A stretch of 64,000 nucleotides of DNA from Polyporus tsugae (taxonomy: Eukaryota; Basidiomycota; Agaricomycetes; Polyporales; Polyporaceae), in contig JAHRBS010000001.1 in the NCBI GenBank assembly GCA_024305745.1, forward strand, positions 3,100,001 through 3,164,000. The letters are read 5' to 3'. The position numbers and the translations under genes were made by a program. The stretch's first letter is position 1, and every line of letters begins with the position of its first letter. Below, piece after piece: positions 11,612 to 23,639 of this stretch. The notes under the pieces are model-generated. The model ran no database searches. It was not told where the DNA came from and saw nothing but the letters and a program-made list of their open reading frames with translations.

Positions 11612-11893
11612 GTCAACCCGACCACCGGCGAAGCACGTTGGAGGCGTCGGGGGCCTTGGCACGCATGGACTGGCAGATGTGGTGTCCCTTGCCATGTGCA
11701 CGATCACGGTGCAGCTTGGGTTGGTCCAAGGTGGAGGTGGAGGCTGCGAAGAGGGTGTCTAGGGGAGGGTGGAGGTTAAGAAGAGGGCACTGTGTCTACG
11801 GGAGGGTGATGGATGTGGATCAGTCGGTTACTGGTGTCCGCGGTGACATAGCGCACCGACAAGACCTCAGTCACCACAGCCAGACGATTACGA
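11612..11893 (-). pseudogene. Degenerate fragment related to the 41.3-42.4 kb gene
   Basis: Read on the reverse strand, this block matches the start of exon 2 of the gene at 41311-42424. It has VTEVLSVRYVTAD, then HPPLDTLFAAST and ICQSMRAKAPDASNVLRRW, against VTEVSSVRYGHAA, HPPLDTLFAAST and LCQSMRAKAFDASNALRQW. A roughly 40-base imperfect direct duplication around the HPP-DT segment introduces an in-frame TAA after TVPSS. The match ends abruptly after RRWSG, and exon 1 and exon 3 counterparts are not apparent. It is a dead partial copy, and because it is a distant match it is older than the BRCT duplication. Confidence 0.75.
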
Positions 11894-14800
11894 ACCTGTC
11901 AAATGCAAATCAAACACGAGAAAAAATACAACTGACCGGAAAATGTACTTGGACGTGTAAGCATTTGAGTACTGCAGACCGCCTCGCGCCTCGTCCCAAG
12001 GAACGAGCAGGGGGTCGACAGCTTGTCAAAGATATGAACCCTCGCCCCCTGCCAAACAACATGAATTTCCGGAGAGCACGCGAGGTGCAGCTCCGCAACA
12101 CCCTCACAGTCGAAATTGCTACGCGCAAGCAGTACAGAGAGCGGGTACTCACGCTGGTCTGGTATATCGGCATTGGTTTGCTTCGTGGGCACGATCTCCG
12201 GTGTAGTATTCAGCCCTGGCGACGTAGACATACAATAGCGTGCTTTGAGTTGCTGAGCACGGGAAACTTGAAATTGCTCGGGACATACCTTCCATGCCAA
12301 GTTCGTCGAGCTGGTGTGACGGGTCTTGTAATAGCGAGTGTTGAAAACAATTTAGCAAAGATGGTGACAGTGCCAGAGGTGCAAGGAGTAGTGCGAGGAG
12401 AGGAGGGTAGTTCGGTGGGTGGGAAGCGCAAGTATGGTGAGAGGGTTAGGGAAAGGGTGCGAATGAAGGCGGACATCTGTTGAGGACCGTGGAACACGTT
12501 CTGGTGTGATTGGCGAAAAATCAGGGTCTTAGACGGGTTACTAGGTGGCTTGACATACCAGTGTTTCAGTCACACAGAAAGTGACGCCATTCAGCCGAGG
12601 GTGAGATCAGCCTTTGTCGCTTAAGCACGCTCAAAGGCCTCCTGTGCGGGGATCTGGTTGCTAAACTTATCATCAGCAGACAGTAGAGCTCTCACGCACT
12701 GTCTAATACCAGTCGTGTCCTGTGAATGTGCGAGATTTACATGAGGTTTGTACCTTTGCTGAATTTGTCGCGGGCCTCGGCAGGCCAGTCAAGATTCCCA
12801 TTGGTAACAGACACGGCGGATGTTTGAAACAGCAAAAACTTGGGCAGTAACAGCCCGCAAATTGGGGCGACATCCGGGGCCGTGGGAGAACCATGGCCGC
12901 AGCAACAATCATGGAGGTTGAGGCCTGAGGTTGAAAGCAAGTTGCAAGCGACGGATGTGCCGCGCCACACGGATAGAAGCGCCCGTAGCTGCCATTTTTG
13001 GATGACGCTGTCCAAGTCCTCGGACATGGTTGGAGCTGCTCTCTCCTGCCCACCACCATCATCCTTTCATGTTGCATACAATCTCGACCGCCTGACCCCA
13101 CAGCATGCACATATCATGAATGGCTGACGATATCGACACTAGTGCCTGGCCTGCCATCACAAGTTTGCAGCCAAGGGCCTGGGGGTTAAAATTTGCGAGA
13201 TCAATGCTGCTCCCACAGGCTTGCGCATGCTTTCTCGGTAAGAGCGCGCCCATGGCATAAGTGAGAGGAGACCCTGATCATCGCTGTGCTGACACTACCA
13301 AATGCAGGGTACGTAAATGACAATTCCAGTTTCCTCCCACCCCTGATGGCTGCAGTCCCTAACCGATCGCCCTCAGGCCCCCGCCACCGTGACGGTTTCG
13401 GACACCCATCCCAGCATTCATCGACATTTTGCTACCCTCCTTGGTCTGAGACGGTGAGACCACACATGTTGCGGGGGGATCCTCCATGTCCGGAGCATGA
13501 TCCAGCTCCTTTCTGTCGATAACTACAGCTTTAACCCGCTCGGAGCGACTTCACGAGCGGAACCACAGTAACGGCATGTACGACGTTCTTGGCCCTGGAC
13601 CGTGAGACCCTCTACGATTGCATCATCGTCAAGCACGACCAGTTCTGCGGCGGTCAAGGAACAATGTACGTACTTTTCCCTGGTCTTCAAACGGGCTCAA
13701 ATCATGCTGGACAAGTTGATTCAGGTGGGATACGGCCATTTTCTTTAGTTTGCACATATGACTAGCATGGGCTTTGCATGTGTACAGCGGCGGCTGTTGT
13801 CGGCAGCTGAATCGTCGCCGGTCGGCTACTCATTCAAGATAGCCACCGCTCCCATGCCATCTGCCGCATGTTGAGTATATCTCCCGGTATCCGAGCACAC
13901 TACTGACCCACACTATCTCCTCCGGTTGTCAGGTCACCTCCAGGTCGGATAATAGTACCGGCAAGCCAGTTGAACCAGCGGAGCCGCATTGTCTCTCCCC
14001 CAGCTTGCGCTTAGAATATTCAGCTCCGCGCAACGGATTGTTCCTCCCGAGGAACGGCTTGCAAACTGGCCGGATTGGCTGGATCTCCTTGGTCTAACGT
14101 GCAGCGGTCGTGTTGATAGGTAAGCTGGTCTTGTCTCCGCTGACATCGAACCATGCTCAAGATATGCATGCATTTTTCGCGTGCAGGGTACAAGGAACAT
14201 GTTTCGCGCACGGTCCTTCTTGGATGTGCAGTACGGTATGTTCCTCCCGGTCTCTATCGGAACACTTTCCCTTGCGCTTGCTGGTCTGAGAGTGGCCCGT
14301 AGACTTGACATCTTTGCACCGTAGCGACCGTCGTCACCGTCGCGATCCGGAACATGGGATGATGCAGGCACTACAGGCTACGAGAAGTGATCGGCTTGAT
14401 TCATGCTGGAACCCGGCATTATGGCGAGACGTAAGCTCATGCGACAAATCACAAGTGTTTCTGCACTCATTACGATTGGCTTCCAGGCTCGCGGCAGCGG
14501 CAAGAGGGAACACGACAAGGTCAAAGTTTGTCCATCTTGTGGCGTCAATCCGGATGCCCACGTACTACCCTTTGGCGCACTGTGCGGCATATTATTGTCA
14601 GCTCAAAGTCAACACACGATGACTGCCGCGGCGGGGACAATTCCGTGCGTGTCTCGATTATTTCGAAGCTGTAATACTGACTCTCTGCGACCCATCCATC
14701 CTGCGGGAAGCTTGGTGCATGACATTGGCCCGGCTGCATCGTCGTCCCAGCCTGTCGGTCACAAAATTCAGGCACTCACCTCACCGGTAGCGCATCCAGG

Positions 14801-17778
14801 CAGAAGCACATTCTCCGCCATCCACGGACGGCACGGCCGCACGAGATGTCGGTGGTATGCTCTCCGTTGAGTCGGGTACAACACACTGTCTTCAATACGA
14901 CCGGTGAGGTTGCATGTGTGCGAAGACCTGGAGACAGCAATCGCTTTGGCAGTCCGGATTCCGCGGGGGCTCAGATGTGGTCTCCAGGCGAGGAGCGAGC
15001 TGCACCGGGGTCAGGGAGATGGTTTCCAGCCTGCAGCCGGAGTGTGTCGACAATCGCGGCCATGTACCATATGATAGTAATTGATTTCACTCGAGCCCTG
15101 GGGCAGGAGACTGCTGAACGTTGAGTGCCGATCGATGTTGGCAGAGAGGAAGAGCACGAACGGTGTATCCGAGTATTAGCCTCGTTTCTCCACCTTGCGC
15201 CGCCCATATAGACAAGCGAGATGACCCTTGATTTGCACCCACGGGTTTCCACTCGCCTCGTCCGGAACGCGGAACGCGGCTTGGCACTCAAACGTGCGGT
15301 TACGTTCACGCCGTGGCGCAACCCCGGACGAAAGCTCGCTTGTTTATGTTTATTGGAGCACGCAGACGAAAAGAAACTGTCTTCAAACAACGCGATCCGG
15401 CCGCTCGCACACAGTAGATACATGCAAGTACATAACGTCCCAAAACATATCTCATCGGCGTGCGCTCACACCTCCGAGGTCTCTCTCTATCTGCACTGAA
15501 CACCGGTCCCAGCAACGACTGAACAACCATGCCTCTCCAAGGACGCGGATGCCAATCGCCGTACGTCGTGCGGTCCTAACAGCGTGTGAGTGGTTTCAAC
15601 CGGGTCCTAGCGACGCAGCCGGATTTTGAACTCCAGACCGCGCCCGCCGTCGGGTGAGCGGGCCCCAAGGAGAGGACGAAGCGACCACTGTTGGGATGCA
15701 ACGCACGTACGCGCTACGTGGAGGGCGACCCTGCCACCGCCCAACGTGCCGATATGGGCGGGTCAGCCATAGCCGATCGAGGACCCCTGCGAAAGCGGTT
15801 CTTGCGGAAATGTCGTGCGGGATTCAGAGCCGTATCCGATCGAGGACCCCTGAAAAGGCCTTCGGGCCCGAAGGCGACTGGTTCAGAACCCGAAAGTGCA
15901 CGCGACGTTCGGCGTACTGGCGCACTCGGACCGTGTGGGCATGCTGCGTATACGTAAACCTGAGGACGACCGTGCAGTCGTCAAGCACGAGGGCGACCTG
16001 TCACCGTCAGAGAACGCGAATCAACTAAAGACGCACGGCGAAACCAGGCGCTCAGTGAGCAGACAGGATAGCAGTGTGTGCATGGGGTGAGCTGAGGACA
16101 AACCGTAGCCGACCGAAGACCCCTGAGAAACCCACTCTGCACCCTCCGAAAGTGCACGCGACGTTGAGCGGCGAGTGGAGGAGATGTGGTCGGCTGCAGG
16201 CACGATGAGTGAAGCAGTCAGCCAAGCGCGACAGCGACGTGCCATGACGAAATCAACAACGTACCGAAATGAGCGGCGCAGAAGAATGATCGTACCGGGT
16301 ACTGACGAGTTGCTGACAGAATGTGGTTGCGGCGGCCGGACACTGTAACAAGGTGATTGAAACGTGACAACGGAACGAAACGAGAGACGTGGCGGCGGCC
16401 AACCGTCCTCGTTGCTCCGGCCCCCAATGACGCGGACGTGGTAAGGGAACATCGAGCCTGTCCCGCGCACGGACCCCCGAGTCGCAGATATAAGCTGAGC
16501 TGGAGGACGCACTTCCCCCAGCGTCCCAACCCCCCATTTTTTCCAGCCTGTCGTTCGTCGTTGGCAGTCAGGCCGCGTTGCTGGTACGCCGTGCGATCCT
16601 GCATTCGCCGTTCGCTGTTGCTGACGAGTTGCATAGACTCGAGAGACGGGTCCCGCCGTTCGAACATCCTATGCGCGAAAGTAAGTCAGCAGCTATTCCA
16701 TCATGCGAAAGCGGAAGTGCTCACGCGGAGTCACGGTGCCTCTGACAGCTCGCACGGAACACCGGCACGACGTCCGGGACGTCAGACCATTCGGGTTCGC
16801 GTACAGGGCTCGAGGCCCGATGGGATGAACGAGGCGCCGCTGCTGTCGCGCTCATGTCTCTGGTGTGCGCCGTGCTATATATAGGTACATTTTGAGTATG
16901 ATGCGCCCGGGGAGAGGGGCGAGGCTCGTACCATGCGCGATGGACGTAACGATGGCGGAGAAGTGTTTGTCCGTCCCGGCGAGGTTGAGTTGTTGAGTAG
17001 ACGGATGTGAGGCTCTCACATTGTCGTGCGGGGACACAGGCGGGTAGCCGTACGGTGTCTGGAGGCGATGGCTGCGCGTAGATGCCGGAAGAACACTGTA
17101 GTGGAGCGGGACGGGCGAGGGCGGGTCGCAGTGTGGGCTAATGCGAAGGGGGCGGGGAGAGGAGAAGCGACGGAGATGGGAAGCATTGTTTAGTACATAC
17201 CTCGCGGGAAGCATACAGGACCAATGGGAACGGCTTTCGGCGAGGACGATGGGTTGGGCCGTGGTCAGTGCGAGTCCGTCTTGCAGATGGCGTCTGACCG
17301 AACAGCGTTGGAGGGACGTGGGCTACGCAGGGCTGTACTGAGATGATTGCGGCAAGGGGAACGGGGATGTTAGTACATGGGCGTTCGGGGACGAGAGTGG
17401 GATCTAAGCGAAGTACTTACGCGAGATCGAATGGTTAAACGGTCAGATCGTCCGCAACGGTGCGAGGGAACTGGCGAGATGGGGTGCACGAGCCGAGAGT
17501 GTGTCTAGCCAGAAGCTGTAGGCGGCGGGGGCGAGAATGTGAGCGAACGGCTGGACGACGGAAGCGCTGCAGACACGGCCAACTTAACGGCGGCTCCGAG
17601 TGGATCGTTGGGCGAGACTGGGCTCAGGACGGGACTCGGACGGGAGCCGATAACAGACACGCGATCGTTGGACTGCGAGGATCCGGACTGGACACGCCAC
17701 AGTCCGAGATCGAAGACGACCGAGGAAGACGCGAGACGTTGAACTTGAACGGGAGGAGATGGTGTCCGCGCTGACACA
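11894..17778. other. Long spacer without a supportable gene
   Basis: Nearly 6 kb on the left side of the intact BRCT gene. Both strands contain open frames up to about 180 codons, but none shows a recognisable domain, a consistent exon chain or conserved residues. Fragments such as TFLALDRETLYDC near 13585-13630 look protein-like but lead nowhere. A small set of direct repeats is noted at 15770-16165. It may be relic transposon or rapidly evolving intergenic DNA. Confidence 0.4.
15770..16165 (+). repeat. Imperfect dispersed direct repeats
   Basis: A motif of the form GCCGATCGAGGACCCCTG followed by G/A-rich bases occurs at about 15772-15796 and 15835-15859 and in diverged form at 16107-16131. 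A second exact 19-base match, CGAAAGTGCACGCGACGTT, follows at 15891-15909 and 16147-16165, in the same order, so the larger unit (first motif plus second) is present twice about 260 bases apart. Confidence 0.7.
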
Positions 17779-20700
17779 AGTCCCACTGTCACGTGCTCGA
17801 CGCGATCCAGCAGTCACCGTCGCGAGACGCGCTCCCCACCGACTCGACTCTCACAGCCGGGACCGACGGCCACACGTTCTCCTCCACCCTCGACGCGTCG
17901 TTCCCGCCCGGCTCTCCCCTGGGATGTCTCAAGACTTCTTCGACGGAGTATTCTACTACATATCCGAGGCCCTGCCTCTCGACAAACGCAACCAACTCGC
18001 CGAGGTCCTCGACGTCCGCGGCGGCACCCCCATCTCTTTCACAGACCCCAAGCTCACGCACTTCATCACCGGCTCTCTACCACTCGAGGAGTTCGTAGAA
18101 TCTCCCCCAGAAGACTCCCAAGCGCAGATCGTCACCCCCTTCTGGGTCGAACGCTCAGCCATCCTGGAATCCCCGCAGGACCCCGAGTACTACTCCGCCG
18201 ACCCCGCCTTCCTCTTCTCCGGCATCGTCGCGGCCGCAACAGACCTCTCCAAGTCCGACTGCGAGCTCATCTCCGCTGCCGTCACCGCGCTCGGGGGCCA
18301 GTGGCGGACCGCCCTCACCCGCGATGTCACCCACCTGTTCGCCCTCGCCCCTGGGAGCGCAAAGTACGAGACGGCGATGCACTATCGCGAAAAGTCGGGG
18401 ATCCGCACCCTCGTCCCGCATTGGTTCGACGACACGGTGCGGCTGGGCATCCGCGATCTCCCGACGCGTAACTACGAGTGGCCCGAGCCCCGCGTCTTCC
18501 AGCAGAGGCCGGAGGGGAGGACTCCGCAGGAGGACGAGGACTACGAGCCGCCCCCGGAGCGCACGGTGCTGTACGACACGGCGTCGCTGTCCAACGACGA
18601 ACAAAGGAAGGTGCGGCCTGCGTCCCGAAACGTCTGGAAGGGCAAGAAGCTGCTGCTCGGGCTGTCGCTGGATCTGTCAGACCATCAGAGGAAGGCGCTG
18701 TCTGCAGACATTCGGCGGCAGGGCGGGGAGGTGGTCGAGCTGTCTTGGTCAAAGTCGTTGAAGACGCACGATCGGGCACGAGACGAGGTCGCGAAGCTGG
18801 ACGAGGCGGATATCTTTGTTACGCGATTTAGGACCGGGGCTGCGTACGTCAAGGTGTGTTCTATTCCCAATGCCTGCACCTCATGCTGCGAAGAAATCAA
18901 GTTCTCCGAAGTGAGGAAAGGCTGTGGAAACGAAGATTACATATATCTTTCATACAGGAGGAAAGTCTTTGGAAAGGCACCTTTCCTTGTTTGATGGAAA
19001 GGGTCCGATTCCCTTTCCGTCGACTTTCCGCGGTTGTCCTCTACGCAATGTCATGCTCACGTATCTGACGCGTCCAATTAAAGGCGTACCAGCAGAAGAA
19101 GACGGTCGGCACCCTGGCGTGGTTGTGGTATGTGCGCGCAACAGGGACGCTCACTCGACCGGCCGACCAGCTGTTGCACTACCCAATTCCAGAGAAACCG
19201 GCCGACGGCTTTGACAACGAGGTGCGAGTTCGTAGACTGTCACCCTCTCGCCTGTTGTGCTGAACTCGATCTTGAATCAAGGTCGTGACGGTCACGAACT
19301 ACACGGGCAAAGACCGCGAATACCTGAAGAAGCTCATCACGCTCATGGGCGGCGAGTTCACGGCGTCCATGTCGGCAGAGACCAACACCATCGTCGTCGC
19401 TGCCTAGTACGTCCTCATCTTATCCGTTTCCTCCATGATACTAATGTATGACATAGCTTGCAGGGAACAAAGACGGACAAGGCGACGTCGTGGTCGATCC
19501 CGATCGTGAACCACACGTGGGTCGAGGACTGCTTCGTGCAGTGGCGCCGGCTCACGCCCGCGCGGGACAAATACATTGTCTTCCCGCCTGGGGTCGACTT
19601 CAGCGCCGTCCTCGCTGAGCGCGGCATTGGCCGCATCACGTGGGCGGAGGGCGAGCTCGAGGCGATGCAGCGCGCCGCGGACGGCGACGGCGACATGCGT
19701 GAGGACGGGGAGGTGGAAATAGAGGCCGCGGTGAGGACGCCGAAGAGGACGACGCGGAAGAAGAGCAAGAGCGCGAGCGAGAGCCCTGCGAAGGCGAGGA
19801 ACCTGAAGAAGCGGCGACCCGACGAGGTCGAAGAAGAGGAGGAAGAGGAAGAGGAGGCGCAGGCCCGCCGCGGAACGGCGCAGAGCGCGGGCGAGGTCGA
19901 AGACGCTGTCGCGATGGACGAAGACGATGGTGAGGCCGAGGGCGAGGGCGAGATCAGCCTCGGCGCGGAGATGGACGTCGACGCGGACTTTTCGAAGGTC
20001 TTGAAGGTCAAGGTCAACGGTGCGCGTCAGGCGCAGGAGGGGGAGATGGACGTCGACGAGGATGAGGAGGACCAAGCTGGGCCCAGCAAGCCCCCAGTGA
20101 CGACGAAGGGCCCGCCGCGGAACGGCGCAGGGCGCGATAAAGACGCGCCTGTGGCGGAGGTCCCTGCGAAAAGACGCCTTGTGCGGCGGTACACTCCGCG
20201 GAAGACGGATGACGAGGCAGAGGAGCATGAAGAAGAAGAGGAAGAAGAAGCGCAGCCTGGGCGCGACGCTGTGACGACACCGTCGTCTGTGAAGCGTCCG
20301 GCGAAGACGTATGGGAGCGCCAAGACGAGACGTACCCCTCGGGGTAGCAAGGACGCGCACACGGAGCCGGCGTCCACCGCCAAGACACCGCAGAGCACAC
20401 GGCGCAAGCCCGCGCCCGTTGAAGACGTCGAGATGGCGGAGGAGTCGAGCGAGGAGGGGGCGCCGCAACCCAAGTCTAAGGCGAAGGTTATGGAAGCCAA
20501 GAAGACAGTCAGTACGCGCGGTGCGAAGGCGAAGGAGAAAGTGCCAGGGAACCCCGCAGCACAGACAGCGAAACGCAAGGTCATCGAATTGCCTAGCAGC
20601 GAGTCGGACTCGACAGAAGACGAGGACATGCGCTCGATCCTCAGCGACCTTCTCCCGAACCGGAAGGGCAAAACGCGTGCCGGCGCAGCGTCCCCGACGA

Positions 20701-20816
20701 AGGCCACGGCGGGCCGCACGCCACAGCGGCTCGACTCGATCGTCGTGCGCACGGTCGCGGATGCATACAGCTCGCCGACGAAGCCGAACGGGAAGGCCAG
20801 CCCGCTGAAAGTCGGG
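17779..20816 (+). repeat. Segmental duplication, copy B (within the intact BRCT gene)
   Basis: Counterpart of 7441-11047. It begins 145 bases before the ATG and ends inside exon 4, beyond which the gene continues normally. The 5' boundary is sharp: the two copies are unrelated immediately before the shared AGTCCC. Because the rest of the gene is here, this is most simply the donor copy. Confidence 0.93.
17893..17898. promoter_or_regulatory. Candidate MluI cell-cycle box upstream of the intact BRCT gene
   Basis: ACGCGT 26 bases before the ATG at 17924, at the same place as in the duplicate. An MBF site would fit an S-phase genome-integrity gene, but a single hexamer in CG-rich DNA is weak evidence. 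Confidence 0.3.
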
Positions 20817-22307
20817 CCCCCGAAGAAGGCTGCGAAGCGCACTGCGCCGCCCGCCCGCCCAGACGAGGAAGATGAACCCGAACCGGCACCCGCGCGCGGC
20901 AGCAAGGCGAAGAAGCCCGTACGCGCAGCGTCGCCCACCGAGTCGGGCCGCTCTACCCCTTCCCCACCTGGCCCTGCCGTGAAGACGAGGACGGCGCGCA
21001 AAGCCCCCTTGGCCACCGAGAACGCGGAGGCGGGCCCGAGCCGCGCGTCGATGTCGACAGCGGGGGCGGGGAGCCCATCAAAGCTGCTGCGTACGCCGTC
21101 GAAGCGGTCTGCGGCGACGAAAGCGACGCAGCGGCTGCACGACGTGATCATGCCGGATGTGGTGTCGTTCCAGAAGGAGATGAAGAAGGGCGCGGTGCGC
21201 ATGTCGCACGAGGAGGAAGCCGCTTCTGCCGCTGCTTCTGCTAAGGGGAAGACCCCGGCGAAGACGCCTGCGAAGGGGAAGAAGAGGCCGTCGATCGGGT
21301 CGGAGGGCGTGCCGGGCGAGGGGGAGGAAGACGAGGAGGAGATGCCGGAGAGGAAGAAGCGGAAGCCGAACGCGGTCGAGGCTGTACCGGACGCGAAGGG
21401 GAAGAGGAAGGCTGGAGGGAGGAGATCGGCTGCGGCTGAGTCGGAGGAGCCTGAGGGTCAGGCAAGGCCGCCGGCGAAGAAGGCGGGTGCGGTGGCTGCG
21501 ACAGGAAATGGGACGACGGTGGGGAAGAACGTGCGGGTCATGACGACCCAACTCACGCTCTCAGAGGACGTCGTGAGAGTAAGTTGCTCTGCTCTACTGC
21601 GACATGTTGAGTGGGATGAGCTTACGAGACCTTGCGCTTAACAGGGGTTGACGAAGCTGGGTGTCAAGATCGTTGCGAAGCCGTCGGAATGCACACATCT
21701 GCTCGTCCGAAGCGTCGTCCGCACCGAGAAGTTCCTCTGTGCGATGGCTGTTGCGCCTCATGTACTTGGCGAGAAGTGGGCGATCATGTCTGCGGCGAAC
21801 AAGAAGCTACTTCGTGAGTTATCATCTCCTAAGGACGCATTCACCGGGCGATTGAGCCCATGATACAGCCGAGGCGGACTATGCCATCGAAGACGAGTCA
21901 ACCGAGAACAAGTACAACTTCGTCCTCACTGACGCCTTGAAGCGTGCAAAGAAGAATGCAGGCAAGCTCTTCGGCGGCGTGACGTTCTACGTGACATCAA
22001 AAGTGCCTGTGGAGACCAAGTTGTTGAAGAACGTCGTCACTGCAAACGGCGGACAGGTCTGTTCGATGCTTTATTATGCTTCTCCGTCCTGACGCAGTTT
22101 ACCAAGGTGTCCACACAAACACCGACGGTTCGTATACTGGCGGGACACACCAATCGTTTCGTCATCTCTTGTCCCGAAGACATCTCCGTATGGCGGCCGC
22201 TCGCACAACACCACAAGATATATACCCAGGAGCTGCTTCTGACTAGCGCACTCAAACAAGCGATCGACTGGGAGGACACTTCATACCAAGTCCAGGGTTC
22301 ATTTTGA
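17924..22307 (+). CDS. Six-BRCT genome-integrity scaffold, Brc1/Rtt107-like
   Basis: Exons 17924-18853, 19084-19221, 19282-19406, 19457-21578, 21645-21813, 21869-22056 and 22098-22307 join in frame to about 1293 residues. The N-terminal half has four BRCT domains: about 5-85 (FFDGVFYYISEALP start), 95-190 (LFSGIVAAATDL, with GGQWRTALTRDVTHL), 236-345 and 357-445 (MGGEFTASMSAETNTIVVA, ending in NHTWVEDC). A long disordered linker (about 450-1085) is rich in Glu, Lys, Ala, Pro and Ser, with acidic Glu runs. A C-terminal BRCT pair (about 1090-1285) follows: LGVKIVAKPSECTHLLV, then KLFGGVTFYVT and GHTNRFVISCPED. The four-plus-two layout is that of fission-yeast Brc1 and budding-yeast Rtt107, nuclear scaffolds recruited to phosphorylated H2A at stalled replication forks, with Smc5/6 and Slx4 as partners. 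Repair use of the C-terminal pair is inferred from those families. A six-base MluI-type box sits upstream. Confidence 0.85.
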
Positions 22308-23639
22308 TTTGCCTCGTTTGCTCGCTATTGTATTGTTCGTACTGACCTGTGGCTATTTGAAGTTCAATATTCGTCTACCTCTCGAGCGTTCGCTATTCGT
22401 CTGATCGCGTTGCATCGGAGATATAGCATGTGATGTTTGAGCGTGCGTATTGCGTGACGGAACTCAACCTATCTTGTTCGACAGATTGGAGCTTTGTATC
22501 ATGTCATCCTCCGACGTCGAGTGGAGCCTGGCGCAATTGAGGGCAGGGGGATGACCAAAGGTGCGTAGATCTGTTACAGCCTTTCTGCCGTGTTCTTCCT
22601 GGCTTCGTATTAATCGTACTAAAGATTAGGTCTCGAGGACATGAGAAGATCTTCAAGTTGAGAAAACATTCGCTCGCTATCCTATCGACGGCCATTAGAG
22701 AGCAGAATCAACGTGGCCAGAAGTGAGCCGGTTCTTTGTAACGACGCGCAGGTCGGGACCGGCTTTACTTCTTCCATTCAACTTGGTACTGATACTCCGA
22801 AGCTGTGGACTGAAATAACGGCACGCGTCTCTTACGCACCCATAGTTTTCTATTTCGTCAGCATGGATCCATGTTAGACTTGTGGGAGAAAAGTGTGAAC
22901 TCTTGCAGGGGGCTCTGGTACCTGGGCTTCGCCCGCGCTCCGAACCGTCTGTGGGTAACCAAACGCTCTTCGGAGGGCTGAAACCGGCACTCAAATACAG
23001 TATACTGCCCAATACGTTGGAGAACCTGACTTCCATCATCATAGTTAAGGTGTGTGTTCTCGAGATGTTGATGATTTGACCTTTGCTTGGCGTGACTTGT
23101 CGGAAGCTGGCGTTGGGTAATGAGAACCATGATCTTATCGACGACACTTTGCGTAAGGAGGGTGGATACTTTGCAGATCGGTTGGGCAACGACACCTCGG
23201 ATTCACCGGGGCAACAGATCTTCTTCATTCACTGTTCATCGGGCCGGGGTTGTGTCATCGTTACAATCACACTGCCTTGTACAGGGAAGCATGTCAATGT
23301 GGTTCGAGCGTCTCGCTGGTGTCCGCGCTCTTCGGGTACTGGTGAGTTCTCGCCGCGCAGTGTATGGGCGGCCGGAGTAAACTTCATCTCCTGACCCCCA
23401 CCTTCAACGTCCAGATCCGCTTCCCCCCAGGCAGGCGAGTGCTGAATCCCCCTCTGCCTTCGTTTGTGAAACTGAACGCGATCACTTGTAGCCAACTCTA
23501 CGGTTCAACGTTCAGCATCCAGGGTGGCAACTGCTGGGTGTGGAAGTGTTAGCAGTGATCGAGTCGAACCCGATCAAGGTACGTTCTACTCAAGCTGACT
23601 CTGACAAGATGCCATTGTCTTACAGTTGTTTAGCTCCCT
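22308..23639. other. Gene-free stretch between the BRCT and HET genes
   Basis: Contains the 3' end of the BRCT transcript and the promoter of the HET gene. A 177-codon reverse open frame (23228-22695) has no recognisable domain and is not called. A T-arm-like hairpin on the reverse strand near 23560 has no accompanying tRNA. Confidence 0.35.

Noticed and set aside
12703..13110. Reverse open frame of 135 codons in the spacer
   Set aside because: No recognisable domain, no family and no consistent exon chain.
13585..14340. Protein-like snippets such as TFLALDRETLYDC and PVSIGTLSLALAGLRVARRL
   Set aside because: They cannot be linked by plausible introns and no family was recognised.
22695..23228. 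177-codon reverse open frame
   Set aside because: No conserved motif and no promoter or splice context; ordinary intergenic composition.
23550..23600. tRNA T-arm-like hairpin on the reverse strand
   Set aside because: A five-pair stem with GTTCGAC loop is present, but there is no D-arm, anticodon arm or acceptor stem at the right spacing.
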